A stretch of 64,000 nt of DNA from Blastococcus sp. TF02-09 (GCF_003319105.1 NZ_QOHH01000001.1:186001-250000); one strand, 5' to 3'; numbered from the stretch's first letter, positions 17,732 to 26,568 are shown. Numbers and translations are program-made. Notes: generated by a model not told the origin, from the letters alone.

Positions 17732-18814
17732 ATGAACGTCCGCACCACCATCTCCGGCGCCCGCCGCCGGCATTCCGCCCCGCGCCGTCCCCGCGCCGGC
17801 GTGCGCACCGGCACCTTCCTGGCCTCCGGCGCCGCGGGTGTCGTCCTCGTCACCGCGCTCATCGGGAGCGAGGTCGCCCCGCGGACCGACGCGGCCGGGG
17901 CCGATGCCCCGAGCGTCGAGGCGGCGGAGCCCGCCCCCGCGGAGGCGCAGAGCATCGCCGGGCAGCTCGGGATCGGCGCCACGCCGGCACCGGCGGACGG
18001 CGCCGAGCCCCTGGAGCGGCTCGAGGACCTGGCCGCCAGCCGCAGCAGCCGCGAGGACGCGGCAGCCGCCGCCGGCGTCGCGCAGGCCGTCGCCGACCGG
18101 GCCGAGCTGGACCGGCAGCGGGCCGACGCCGAGGCCGCCGCCCGGCGCGCGGCCGAGGAGGCGGCCAGGATGCAGGCGGCCGCGGCGTTCGCGGCCGCGG
18201 AGGAGGCTGCCGGCATGCGCGCCGCCGCGGCCTACGCCGCCGCCGAGGAGTCGGCCGCCGCAGCCCGTGCGGCCGAGGCGGAGGCGGAGGCGGCGGAGCA
18301 GGCCCCGACGGCGGCGCCGATCGCTCCTGCCGCCCCGGCGCCGGAGGTGGCCGCGCCGCGGCCGCCCGTCCCGCCGGCTCCCGCCGCTCCGCCGGCCCCC
18401 CGGGTGGTCGCCCCGCTCGCGGCCCCCGCGCCGGCACCGGCCGCGGCGCGCGGGGTCGCCCGGATCACCAACAGCGCCGGCGCGATCCGGCCGCAGGTGC
18501 AGGCCGCGGCCGACACCGTGGTGGGTGCGGTGCCCGGCGCCGGCTCGATCACCCTCGGCGGAACCCGGGCCAGCGCGGCCGATCCCGGTGGGCACCCGTC
18601 CGGTCTCGCGCTGGACTACATGGTGCTGGCCAACCGCGCGCTCGGCGATGCCATCGCCGAGTACCACATCGCGCACTGGGACGAGCTCGGCGTCGCCTAC
18701 ATCATCTGGCAGCAGCGCATCCTCAGCTCGCCCGGTGGCGCCTGGAAGCCGATGGCGGACCGGGGGAGCGCGACCGCGAACCACCTCGACCACGTGCACG
18801 TCAACTACCGCTGA
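17732..18814 (+). CDS. Secreted coiled-coil protein with C-terminal ARB-07466/VldE-like domain (paralogue 1)
   Basis: A 360-residue protein. A basic N-terminus and a hydrophobic segment (GTFLASGAAGVVLVTALIG, about residues 30-48) indicate export. Residues 95-200 form an Ala/Glu/Arg-rich coiled coil, then a Pro/Ala linker, then a C-terminal domain of about 115 residues. That domain has GGHPSGLALDYMV and ends in HLDHVHVNYR, the H/D...HxH pattern of metal-binding M15-like folds, as seen at the C-terminus of many actinobacterial wall-associated proteins. A role in cell-wall turnover is inferred from the domain and the shared regulatory sites. It is a tandem paralogue of the gene at 19387. Confidence 0.8.
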   Translation: MNVRTTISGARRRHSAPRRPRAGVRTGTFLASGAAGVVLVTALIGSEVAPRTDAAGADAPSVEAAEPAPAEAQSIAGQLGIGATPAPADGAEPLERLEDLAASRSSREDAAAAAGVAQAVADRAELDRQRADAEAAARRAAEEAARMQAAAAFAAAEEAAGMRAAAAYAAAEESAAAARAAEAEAEAAEQAPTAAPIAPAAPAPEVAAPRPPVPPAPAAPPAPRVVAPLAAPAPAPAAARGVARITNSAGAIRPQVQAAADTVVGAVPGAGSITLGGTRASAADPGGHPSGLALDYMVLANRALGDAIAEYHIAHWDELGVAYIIWQQRILSSPGGAWKPMADRGSATANHLDHVHVNYR

Positions 18815-18837
18815 CGGCACTGTCGCGCAGACCACGA

Positions 18838-18869
18838 CGACGGCGTGTCCCCGAGGGGACACGCCGTCG
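18838..18869. terminator. Strong hairpin terminator after paralogue 1
   Basis: A perfect 15-bp stem around a two-base GA turn (effectively a tetraloop), 23 bases after the stop codon. Confidence 0.8.
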
Positions 18870-18875
18870 CTCGTT

Positions 18876-18903
18876 GTCACGAAACCGTAACGATGGTTAC
18901 CGT
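18876..18903 (+). promoter_or_regulatory. MtrA-like direct repeat plus -10 box (second paralogue)
   Basis: GTCACG (18876-18881) and GTAACG (18887-18892) have the same 11-base offset as upstream of the first paralogue, followed by TACCGT at 18898-18903 as the -10. Transcription would start about 40 bases before the riboswitch begins. Confidence 0.5.
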
Positions 18904-18952
18904 GGTGGAGTCCGCCGGCCGACACGTCCCCACCCGGGGAGACCGAGCGGAC

Positions 18953-19093
18953 ACCGCTGAGTCGCCCTCGTCCCCTGGGCCGCGGGCGAGCCGGGGACCC
19001 ACCGCACCACCGGGGTGAGTCCCGGACCGGACCTCCGTCCGGCCGGGTAGGGCACTTCTGAGCCCGAATCCGTCAGCTAACTCGGTAAGCGGT
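18953..19093 (+). ncRNA. ydaO/yuaA riboswitch (cyclic di-AMP sensing)
   Basis: The conserved blocks of the ydaO-yuaA class occur in order: GCCGGGGACCCAC near 18990, GGGGTGAGTCC near 19013, TAGGGCAC, then AGCCCGAATCCGTCAGCTAA at about 19061-19080 and CTCGGTAAGCGG. The closing stem ACCGCT (18953-18958) pairs perfectly with AGCGGT (19088-19093). Cyclic di-AMP usually switches such genes off; in actinobacteria the class commonly controls wall hydrolases and resuscitation factors, which fits the gene downstream. The 293 bases between the aptamer and the gene start hold no recognised gene and probably include the expression platform. Confidence 0.92.
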
Positions 19094-19386
19094 ATCGGAA
19101 GAACGGAGAGCCGCCGGATGGCGTGCCCCTGCACCACCGCACCACCTCGCAGCACCCGCCACCACCAGCCCCGGGTCCGCCCGCACGGCTGAGCGCTCCT
19201 GCCGCTCGCCCCGGCGCCACCGACGGCGCCCCGCACGCCCCGGGCAGCACACCGGCATCCGACCGGTGCCTCCCCGCGCGTCCCCGCATGCCGGCGAGCC
19301 GCAGTCCCCGCAGACCGCACACCCGTCGCAGCCCTCGTCGTCCCTGGTCGGACGCTGCTGCACGCACAACCGGAGCACCCGCACAC

Positions 19387-20292
19387 ATGCACCCCCGCAC
19401 CCTCGTTCCTGCCCTGCGCCGTACCACCCGCTCGGACCGTCGTCCTCCGGCAGCCGCCCGCCGGCCCGCTCTCTACCTCGGTGCCGCCGCCTCCGCCGCG
19501 CTCGCCGTGAACCTGGTGGTCGGCACCGGCCCGGACGCGCAGGCCGAGGCAGCCGGCACCGAGTCGGTCAGCGTCGCCCGCCAGCTCGGCCTGGAGGCGT
19601 CCCCCGAGGCCGCCGACGCTTCCCGCGACCTCGGGGCGCTGAGCGACCTCGCCGCCTCCCGCAGCAGCCGGGAGGACGCCCGGGTCGCCGCGCAGTTCGC
19701 CCAGGTCGCCGCCGACCAGGCGGTCCTCGACCGGCAGCGCGCCGAGGCCGAGGCCGCCGCCCGCAAGGCCGCCGAGGAGGCCGCCGCCCGCAAGGCCGCC
19801 GAGGAGGCTGCCGCCCGGGAAGCCGCCCAGCGGGCCGCCGCGGCCGCGCCCGCCCCGCGGCGTGCACCGGCTGCGTCGGCGCCGTCCCCGGCCGCCGGGC
19901 TCGCCGAGGCGGCCCGGTCGGTGGCCGCCACCGTGCGCGCCCGGATCAGCAACACCGCCGGCGCGATCAACCCGCGCGCGCAGGCCGCTGCGGACGCCGT
20001 CGTGAGCAACGTGCCGGGGGCGGCCTCGATCACCCTCGGCGGCACCCGCGCCAGCGCCGCCGACCCGGGCGGCCACCCCTCCGGCCTGGCGGTGGACTAC
20101 ATGGTGCTCGCGAACGGCGCTCTGGGCGACGCGATCGTCGCCTACCACGTGGCCCACTGGAACGAGCTGGGCGTGGAGTACGTCATCTGGAAGCAGCGGA
20201 TGATGAGCTCGCCCGGCGTCTGGAAGCCGATGGCCGACCGCGGCAGCCCGACGGCCAACCACATGGACCACCCGCACGTGAACTACCGCTGA
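19387..20292 (+). CDS. Secreted coiled-coil protein with C-terminal ARB-07466/VldE-like domain (paralogue 2)
   Basis: A 301-residue paralogue of the gene at 17732. It has a basic N-terminus and export segment (ALYLGAAASAALAVNLVVG), the shared block LSDLAASRSSREDAR, a coiled coil made of tandem AAARKAAEEA units (24-base DNA repeats at about 19758-19818), and the C-terminal domain with GGHPSGLAVDYMV and HMDHPHVNYR. The potential metal ligands are retained. The start at 19387 is the first ATG compatible with an export signal; its Shine-Dalgarno is weak. It is controlled by the c-di-AMP riboswitch and the MtrA-like site upstream. Confidence 0.8.
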   Translation: MHPRTLVPALRRTTRSDRRPPAAARRPALYLGAAASAALAVNLVVGTGPDAQAEAAGTESVSVARQLGLEASPEAADASRDLGALSDLAASRSSREDARVAAQFAQVAADQAVLDRQRAEAEAAARKAAEEAAARKAAEEAAAREAAQRAAAAAPAPRRAPAASAPSPAAGLAEAARSVAATVRARISNTAGAINPRAQAAADAVVSNVPGAASITLGGTRASAADPGGHPSGLAVDYMVLANGALGDAIVAYHVAHWNELGVEYVIWKQRMMSSPGVWKPMADRGSPTANHMDHPHVNYR

Positions 20293-20420
20293 CGCACGCA
20301 CGACCCCGTCCGGTGGCGGGCGCGGTCGGGCCCGGGGCCGGCGCTAGTGTCGTCGGTCCCGGGCGGCGCCGCTCCACGGCTGCCGCCGGAACCACCCAGC
20401 CCGACCTGGAGGACGCCGCC

Positions 20421-20741
20421 GTGTCGACGACCGGACGTGGTCGCGGAACCGACGAGGACGAGTCGCCCGCGGCCCCGCCCATCCCGTCCTTCGCCTCGCT
20501 GCGCGCACCGCGCCGGACCCACGCGGCCCTGGACGTGCTCCTGCCGCAGGCCCAGCCGGAGCAGCCGCTCCCGCCGGTGCCCCCGCCGGTGCAGGACACC
20601 CCGCCGGTCGTGGCCCCCCGGCCGGCCGAGTGGGCCGACCTGCTCCGGTTCTCGGTGCGGATGGCGTCGGCGGCGCTGTGCCTGCCCGGCGCCCTGGTGC
20701 GCGAGCCCGCCCGCCGGCTGCGGCGCCTCCTGGGGGAGTAG
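20421..20741 (+). CDS. Small hypothetical protein with Pro-rich linker
   Basis: A 106-residue protein of unknown function. The N-terminal half is acidic then Pro-rich (QPEQPLPPVPPPVQDTPP); the C-terminal 30 residues form an amphipathic to hydrophobic helix (WADLLRFSVRMASAALCLPG) with a basic tail. GTG at 20421 follows GGAGGA at 7-8 bases; TAGTGT at 20346 may be the -10. It ends in TAG. Confidence 0.6.
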   Translation: MSTTGRGRGTDEDESPAAPPIPSFASLRAPRRTHAALDVLLPQAQPEQPLPPVPPPVQDTPPVVAPRPAEWADLLRFSVRMASAALCLPGALVREPARRLRRLLGE

Positions 20742-20767
20742 CGCCGCAGCCGGCGGGGTGGACGGCG

Positions 20768-21736
20768 TCAGCGGACGCGGAGCAGCACCTTGCCGGCGGC
20801 GCGTCGCTCGTCGAGCTCGGTGACGGCCTCGACGACGTCCTCGAGCGGGTGGACGGTGCCCAGCACCGGGTCCAGCGCGCCGCGCTCGAGCAGCGGGTAG
20901 AGGTCCTGCCACTGCTCCTGCGGGAAGCCGGGCGAGCCGCCCACCCAGAACGCGCCCCAGCCGACGCCGACGACGGAGACGTTGTTGAGCAGCAGCCGGT
21001 TGACCTTGACCGTGGGGATCTCCCCGCCGGTGAAGCCGAGCACCAGGATCCGGCCCTCGCGGCCCAGGCTGCGCAGCGAGTCGGTGAAGCGGTCGCCACC
21101 GACCGGGTCGACGACGACGTCGACACCGTTCCCGCCGGTGAGCTCCTTGACCACGTCGCGGAAGCCGTCGGCGGGCACGATCTCGTCGGCGCCGGCCGCG
21201 CGGGCCACCTCGCCCTTGGCGTCGCTGGACACGACCGCGAGCACGCGGGCGCCGTAGGCCTTGGCCAGCTGGACGGCCGCCGTCCCCAGGCCGCCGGCGG
21301 CGCCGTGCACCAGCACCGACTCGCCCTCCTCCAGCCGGCCGCGGCGGCGCAGCGCGAAGTGCATCGTCAGGTAGTTCATCGGCAGCGCGGCGCCCTGCTC
21401 GAAGCTCATCCGGTCCGGCAGCGGGAACACCATCGACGGCGGCGCGGCGACCACCTCGGCGAAGCCCCCCAGCGACGGGAAGGCCGCGACGCGCTGCCCG
21501 GCGGTGACCCCGCTGCCCTCTGGGGCGGAGCGAACCACGCCGGCCACCTCGCTGCCCGGGACGAACGGCAGCGGCGGCTTGAGCTGGTACTCGCCGCGGC
21601 TCTGCAGCACCTCGGGGAAGGTGACGCCGGCGGCGTGCACCTCGATGAGGACCTTGTCGGCGGCGTCGGGCTCGGGGACGTCGACGACCTGGATCGCCCG
21701 GGGGCCGTCGAGGGTGGAGATCTGGGCGGCGCGCAC
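20768..21736 (-). CDS. NADPH:quinone oxidoreductase / zinc-free alcohol dehydrogenase-like protein
   Basis: A 322-residue MDR-superfamily protein. The segment VLVHGAAGGLGTAAVQLAKAYGARVLAV is the NADPH-binding Rossmann motif, and the N-terminus has VHAAGVTFPEVLQSRGEY, the quinone-reductase-type loop without catalytic zinc ligands. It probably reduces quinones or enones with NADPH; the physiological substrate is unknown. The GTG start has AGGAGGA three bases upstream. Confidence 0.88.
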   Translation of the reverse strand: MRAAQISTLDGPRAIQVVDVPEPDAADKVLIEVHAAGVTFPEVLQSRGEYQLKPPLPFVPGSEVAGVVRSAPEGSGVTAGQRVAAFPSLGGFAEVVAAPPSMVFPLPDRMSFEQGAALPMNYLTMHFALRRRGRLEEGESVLVHGAAGGLGTAAVQLAKAYGARVLAVVSSDAKGEVARAAGADEIVPADGFRDVVKELTGGNGVDVVVDPVGGDRFTDSLRSLGREGRILVLGFTGGEIPTVKVNRLLLNNVSVVGVGWGAFWVGGSPGFPQEQWQDLYPLLERGALDPVLGTVHPLEDVVEAVTELDERRAAGKVLLRVR

Positions 21737-21813
21737 GGGTCCTCCTGCGGTAGGCGTCGGTGACCTGCGAGCTTGTCAGACGCCCCCGCGGCCCCGCTGC
21801 CCCGGCCCGCGGC

Positions 21814-22674
21814 TCAGGCCGGCGCCGGGGCCTCCTCGGCCTCGATCCGGGCGTTCCACTCCCGCTTGGTGGACTGCCAGCCGTCCTCGGTGTCGCCGCG
21901 CCGCCAGTACCCGGAGATCGACGTCCACTCCGGGGCCAGACCGCAGCGCTCGCGCAGGTGGCGGCGCAGCTCGCGGACGGCGTAGGCCTCGCCGTGCACG
22001 AACAGGTGCCCGCGGCCGGCCGGCAGCTCGGTGCCCCGCACCGCGTCGACGAGGACCTCGCCCGGTGCGGCGTCCCCGCGGTGCACCCAGCGCAGCTCGG
22101 TGCCGGGGGAGAGCGCCAGGTCGGGCTGCTCCTCCTCGGGACCGGCCACCTCGACGAAGGCCAGCGCCCGCGTGCCCGCGGGCAGCCCGTCGAGCGCGGC
22201 GGCGATCGCCGGGAGCGCCGCCTCGTCACCGGCCAGCAGGTGCCAGTCGGCGTCCGGGTGCGGGCGGTAGGCGCCGCCGGGGCCCAGGAACTGGATCCGG
22301 TCGCCGGGCCGGGCGGACGCCGCCCACGGGCCGGCCACGCCGGCGTCGCCGTGGTGGACGAAGTCGATGGTGAGCTCGCCGGCGGCGGCGTCCCAGGCGC
22401 GCACGGTGTAGGTGCGGATGACCGGCCACTGCTCCGGCGGGAGCTGCGCGCGCAGCTCGTCGGCGTCGTAGGGCGCCTGGTAGGAGGCGCCGGCCGGCGG
22501 GAGCTGCAGCTTCACGTAGTGGTCGGTGAACTCGCCGGCGGGGAAGCCGGCCAGCCCCTCGCCCCCGAGGACGACGCGGACCATGTGCGGCGTGATCCGG
22601 GAGGTGCGCAGCACCTCGGCGACCCGCGCCGTCCGCTTGCGGGGCGGGCGGGCGCCCTGTCCTGCCTCGGTCAT
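21814..22674 (-). CDS. Siderophore-interacting protein (FAD-dependent ferric-siderophore reductase)
   Basis: A 286-residue ViuB/SIP-family protein. The FAD-binding domain has RVVLGGEGLAGFPAGEFTDHYVKL and the pattern RTYTVRAWD; the NAD(P)H-binding region includes HLLAGDEAALPAIAAAL. These proteins reduce ferric siderophores in the cytosol to release iron. GGAGGA precedes the ATG. An IdeR/DmdR-type iron box lies 79 bases upstream, which supports the assignment and predicts induction under iron starvation. Confidence 0.92.
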   Translation of the reverse strand: MTEAGQGARPPRKRTARVAEVLRTSRITPHMVRVVLGGEGLAGFPAGEFTDHYVKLQLPPAGASYQAPYDADELRAQLPPEQWPVIRTYTVRAWDAAAGELTIDFVHHGDAGVAGPWAASARPGDRIQFLGPGGAYRPHPDADWHLLAGDEAALPAIAAALDGLPAGTRALAFVEVAGPEEEQPDLALSPGTELRWVHRGDAAPGEVLVDAVRGTELPAGRGHLFVHGEAYAVRELRRHLRERCGLAPEWTSISGYWRRGDTEDGWQSTKREWNARIEAEEAPAPA

Positions 22675-22752
22675 GCTGGCTCCTCCGGAACGGTCCTGCG
22701 TGCGGCGGCCCGGTCGGCACCGGACCCTCGCCGTCCGTTCCAGCGTAGCTCG

Positions 22753-22771
22753 CGAGGTTAGGCTGCCCTCA
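22753..22771 (-). promoter_or_regulatory. IdeR/DmdR-type iron box
   Basis: The 19-mer CGAGGTTAGGCTGCCCTCA matches the actinobacterial iron-box consensus TTAGGTTAGGCTAACCTAA at about 14 or 15 positions. It lies upstream of the siderophore-interacting protein gene, overlapping the last bases of the gene at 22769. The site predicts repression by an Fe-loaded DtxR-family regulator. Confidence 0.6.
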
Positions 22772-23131
22772 CCACGGGACGGTGGCCTGCAGCACCGCCT
22801 CGGTGAGGGCCCGGGTCCGCAGCGGGGTGACCTGCTGGTACTCCGGGTCGGCCACCATCGAGCTGAAGGCCTGCCGCGTCGGGTAGCGGATGAGCAGCAC
22901 GGCGTCCCAGTCCTGGCCGGCCTCGGCGACCAGCACGGTGGAGCCCTCGCCGGCGTAGAGGATCTCCCCGCCGTACCGGGGGAGGAAGGTCGTCCGGAGC
23001 GCCTCGGCGTACTGCTCGTAGGACTCCCGGCCGCCCTCGGCGTAGCGCAGCAGGTTGAGCATCACGACCGGGCCACCCGGGTCCTCCTGCAGGTAGCGCT
23101 TGAGGTCCGTGCCACGGGGATCGACAGCCAT
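22769..23131 (-). CDS. DUF1330 family protein
   Basis: A 120-residue protein with a ferredoxin-like fold pattern: GPVVMLNLLRYAEGG, YEQYAEALRTTFLPRYGGEILYAGEG and WDAVLLIRYPTRQAFSSMVADPEYQ are DUF1330 hallmarks. The biochemical function is unknown. It is a single gene, divergent from the PolA-like polymerase. Confidence 0.85.
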   Translation of the reverse strand: MAVDPRGTDLKRYLQEDPGGPVVMLNLLRYAEGGRESYEQYAEALRTTFLPRYGGEILYAGEGSTVLVAEAGQDWDAVLLIRYPTRQAFSSMVADPEYQQVTPLRTRALTEAVLQATVPW

Positions 23132-23207
23132 GCCCGCACGCTAACCGGCGCGCGGTGCCGGGGCCCGCCCGCCGTCGCCCGTCGCACCCGTCGGCGAGAC
23201 TGCGGGG

Positions 23208-24854
23208 GTGAACCGGATCGTCCTCGAGCGTCGCGGCGAGGACGTCGAGGTGCACGAGCCGGCCGGCACGGTCGTGCTCCCGGCCGCCGACCTGCCCGGG
23301 CTCGTCGCCGGGCGGGAGGCCGGGCCGGACCCGGTGCGCTGGGTGTGGGACGACACCACCCGCTGGTACCCGGCGCTGCTGGCCTCCGGGGTGCGCGTGG
23401 CCCGCTGCACCGACCTGCGGCTGGCGCACGCGATCCTGCGGCGGTCGCCGTCGGTCGACCGGGGCCTGCTCGCGGCGGCGACCACCCCCGGCTGGGACGC
23501 GCTGCAGCCGGTGACCGTCGTCGACCCGGGGCTGTTCCCGCTGGAGGACCCCGCCGACCGCCTCGACCCGCTCGCCGAGCACGACCGCCAGCAGGCGGCG
23601 CTGGTGGCCTCGCCGGAGCGGGGACGGCTGGCGCTGCTGCTGGCCGCGGAGTCCTCCGGCGCGCTGGTGGCCGCCGAGATGACCGCCACCGGGCTGCCGT
23701 GGCGGGCCGACGTCCACGACCGGCTGCTCGCCGACCTGCTCGGCCCGCGCCCTCCGGCGGGGCAGCGGCCAGCGGTGCTGGAGCGGCTGGCCGGCGAGCT
23801 GCGGACGGCGCTGGGTGCACCGGGCCTCAACCCCGACTCGCCCGCCGACCTGCTGCGCGCGCTCCGGGGCGCCGGTCTGCCGGTGCCGGACACCCGGTCG
23901 TGGACCCTGGAGCAGCTCGACCACCCGGCGATGCCGCCGCTGCTGGAGTACCGCAAGCTCGCCCGGCTCCTCACGGCCAACGGCTGGGCGTGGCTGGACG
24001 CCTGGGTGCGCGAGGGCCGGTTCCGGTCGTACTTCGTGCCCGGCGGTGTGGTCACCGGCCGGTGGGCGTCCAACGGCGGGGGAGCGCTCTCGATGCCCAC
24101 CCAGGTGCGCCCCGCCGCCATCGCCGACGACGGGTGGCGGTTCGTCGTCGCCGACGTCGCCCAGCTCGAACCGCGGGTGCTGGCCGGGATGAGCCGCGAC
24201 ACGGCCATGGCGGCAGCCGCGCGGGGCGCCGACCTCTACCAGGGCATCGTGGCCGCGGGCGTGGTCGCCACCCGGGCCGAGGCCAAGGTCGGGATGCTCG
24301 GAGCGCTGTACGGCGCGACCCGGGGCGAGAGCGGGCGGATGATGCCGCGGCTGACCGAGCGCTACCCGCGCGCCATCGGGCGGGTCGAGGAGGCCGCGCG
24401 GGCGGGGGAGCGCGGGGAGGTCGTGCGCACGCTGCTGGGCCGCGGGTCACCGGTTCCGGCCGCAGGGTGGTCGGACGGCCCAGGCGACCTCGGCGAGGCC
24501 CCGGACGACGAGGACGGCGGCGCGCGCCAGGACCGCGACCGGCGGCGGCGGTCGTGGGGCCGGTTCACCCGCAACTTCGTCGTCCAGGGGACCGCGGCGG
24601 AGTGGGCGCTGTGCTGGCTGGCCGACCTGCGCAACCGGCTGTGGGAGCTGGGGGGCGGCGAGCTGCACGAGCGCCCGCACCTGGTGTTCTTCCTGCACGA
24701 CGAGGTGGTCGTGCACACCCCGGAGCACCTGGCCGACGAGGTCGGCGAGGCGGTGCGGCAGGCAGCGGCGGCGGCGGGCCGGCTGTTGTTCGGGGACTTC
24801 CCGATCGACTTCCCGCTGGACGTCGCCGTCGTCCGCTCCTGGGCCGACGCGTGA
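23208..24854 (+). CDS. Family A DNA polymerase-like protein (bifunctional 3'-5' exonuclease/DNA polymerase)
   Basis: A 548-residue PolA-like protein without a 5' nuclease domain, the usual size of the second family A polymerase of actinobacteria. Polymerase motif A is VVADVAQLEPRVLAG (about residues 315-330), motif B has KVGMLGALYGAT, and motif C is FFLHDEVV with the catalytic Asp. The N-terminal 190 residues have a diverged exonuclease-like fold without clear DxE residues, so proofreading is uncertain. The start is GTG at 23208, with GAGACT about 7 bases upstream as a possible leaderless -10. Confidence 0.85.
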   Translation: MNRIVLERRGEDVEVHEPAGTVVLPAADLPGLVAGREAGPDPVRWVWDDTTRWYPALLASGVRVARCTDLRLAHAILRRSPSVDRGLLAAATTPGWDALQPVTVVDPGLFPLEDPADRLDPLAEHDRQQAALVASPERGRLALLLAAESSGALVAAEMTATGLPWRADVHDRLLADLLGPRPPAGQRPAVLERLAGELRTALGAPGLNPDSPADLLRALRGAGLPVPDTRSWTLEQLDHPAMPPLLEYRKLARLLTANGWAWLDAWVREGRFRSYFVPGGVVTGRWASNGGGALSMPTQVRPAAIADDGWRFVVADVAQLEPRVLAGMSRDTAMAAAARGADLYQGIVAAGVVATRAEAKVGMLGALYGATRGESGRMMPRLTERYPRAIGRVEEAARAGERGEVVRTLLGRGSPVPAAGWSDGPGDLGEAPDDEDGGARQDRDRRRRSWGRFTRNFVVQGTAAEWALCWLADLRNRLWELGGGELHERPHLVFFLHDEVVVHTPEHLADEVGEAVRQAAAAAGRLLFGDFPIDFPLDVAVVRSWADA

Positions 24855-24924
24855 GGGCGCCGGGCGCCGTGGTGGAGTGGTCGGCGTCCCGGCCGGGCGG
24901 GGACGGCCGGCCGAGGGGAGTGGG

Positions 24925-25746
24925 ATGACCGACCTGCTGGCGGTGGACCTCCTGCCGGACGGCCTGGGCGTCGCGACGCTGCTGCTCGTCCTGCTGGCGG
25001 GGCTGACCGCGGGATTCGTCGACGCCGTCGTCGGCGGTGGTGGGCTGGTCCAGCTGCCCGCGCTGCTGCTGGTCCCCGGCATCAGCCCGGTCGAGGCGCT
25101 GGCCACGAACAAGGTGGGCTCGGTGTTCGGGACGACGACCAGCGCCGTCACCTACTACCGCCGCGTGCGCCCCGACCTGCGCACGGCGCTGCCGATGGCG
25201 GCGGTCGCGCTGGTCGGGAGCTTCTGCGGCGCCTCGGTGGCCTCGCTGCTGCCGGCGAGCGTGTTCAAGCCGGTCATCGTCGTGGCGCTGATCGGCATCG
25301 GCGCGTTCACGCTGCTGCGGCCGGCGCTGGGCGACGTCACCGCGCTCCGGTACGCCGGCCGGCGCCACCACGGGACGGCGGCGGCGATCGGAGCGGCCAT
25401 CGGCTTCTACGACGGCATCCTCGGGCCGGGCACCGGCTCGTTCCTCGTGTTCGCCATGGTGTCGCTGCTCGGCTACGCGTTCCTCGAGGCCAGCGCCAAG
25501 GCGAAGATCGTCAACTGCGCGACCAACCTGGGGGCGCTGCTGTTCTTCGTGCCGAACGGCTACGTCTACTGGGGCCTGGGCCTGCTGCTGGGCGCGGCCA
25601 ACACGGTCGGCGGCTACCTGGGCGCCCGGACCGCGACGGCCCGCGGCAGCCGCTTCATCCGCGTCGCGTTCCTCGTGGTGGTGGGTGCCCTGGTGCTGCG
25701 GGTCGGCTGGGACGTCTGGCAGGAGAACATCCGGCCGTCCGGCTGA
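24925..25746 (+). CDS. TauE/SafE (TSUP) family membrane transporter
   Basis: A 273-residue membrane protein with about eight hydrophobic segments. The N-terminal AGLTAGFVDAVVGGGGLVQLPALLL and the internal repeat FYDGILGPGTGSFLVFAMV are the twin signatures of the sulfite-exporter TauE/SafE family, which move sulfite, sulfonates or other organosulfur anions. The start has GAGGGGAG just upstream. The substrate is not deducible. Confidence 0.9.
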   Translation: MTDLLAVDLLPDGLGVATLLLVLLAGLTAGFVDAVVGGGGLVQLPALLLVPGISPVEALATNKVGSVFGTTTSAVTYYRRVRPDLRTALPMAAVALVGSFCGASVASLLPASVFKPVIVVALIGIGAFTLLRPALGDVTALRYAGRRHHGTAAAIGAAIGFYDGILGPGTGSFLVFAMVSLLGYAFLEASAKAKIVNCATNLGALLFFVPNGYVYWGLGLLLGAANTVGGYLGARTATARGSRFIRVAFLVVVGALVLRVGWDVWQENIRPSG

Positions 25747-25753
25747 GCCGGGC

Positions 25754-26320
25754 TCAGAGGGAGTTGGGGCGCCCGGTCAGCTTGTCGCGGATCCGGTCGA
25801 CGAGCCCGACGCCGGGACCGAGCGTCTTGTGGAAGAGCGCGCTGTGCGGCGCGCTGGGGTGCGGCCGGGTCGGCGCCGCCTTCTTCGCCGCCTCGACCTT
25901 GGTGCCGATCTCGACCAGCTGCTCGCGGGAGAGGTGGGCCCGCAGCAGCGGGAACTGGTCGCTCTCCTCGTCCTGCACGTGGTCGCGCAGCACCTCCTCG
26001 AGCCGGCCGAGCGTCTGGAGGAACGACGCGTCGTCCGCGTCGAGGCGCTCCAGCTGCTTCATGATCTCGGTGAGCTGCTGGTGCTCCTCGACGTCGTGCT
26101 CGACGCGGCCCTCGCCGCCGGGGAGGTGCTCTTTCATCGCCGGGTAGACGTACATCTCCTCGGCGATCGCGTGCCGCATGAGCTCGGCGATGATCGTGTC
26201 GGCCATGTCCCGGCGCTGGTCGGGTGCCGCGGCGGGGATTTGGCCCAGCAGCGTCAGCACCTCGTGGTGGTCGGTGGTGAGGATGTCGACGACGTCCTGG
26301 TCGCCGGTGCTCGTGGTCAT
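25754..26320 (-). CDS. Hemerythrin domain-containing protein
   Basis: A 188-residue protein. The hemerythrin helices carry the di-iron ligand pattern: TTDHHEVL near residue 16, HAIAEEMYVYP near 52, EHDVEEHQQL near 76, and LRDHVQDEESDQFP near 112. Residues after 145 form a Pro-rich linker and a basic tail. Likely roles are O2/NO sensing or iron handling. GAGGAGGGA precedes the ATG at 26320. It is convergent with the TSUP transporter. Confidence 0.9.
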   Translation of the reverse strand: MTTSTGDQDVVDILTTDHHEVLTLLGQIPAAAPDQRRDMADTIIAELMRHAIAEEMYVYPAMKEHLPGGEGRVEHDVEEHQQLTEIMKQLERLDADDASFLQTLGRLEEVLRDHVQDEESDQFPLLRAHLSREQLVEIGTKVEAAKKAAPTRPHPSAPHSALFHKTLGPGVGLVDRIRDKLTGRPNSL

Positions 26321-26568
26321 CCCGCATCCCTCCTCGGACTGCCGGGGCCGGTCGACCCCGGCGGAGGCGGGGTACCCGGACGCCGGTGGCAGGACACCCG
26401 CTACGGCGTCGTGGCGGCGCCCCCGATGACCACGTTCCACGCGCGGATCGTCCAGGACGTGACGTACTCCAGGCGCACGTGCCTGCCGCCGTCGTGCCCC
26501 GGCGTCACCTGGTGCGCGGATGTGTCGTTCGCGGCGCGGAGACGGTGCATCCGCGCACCAGGTCGGGG

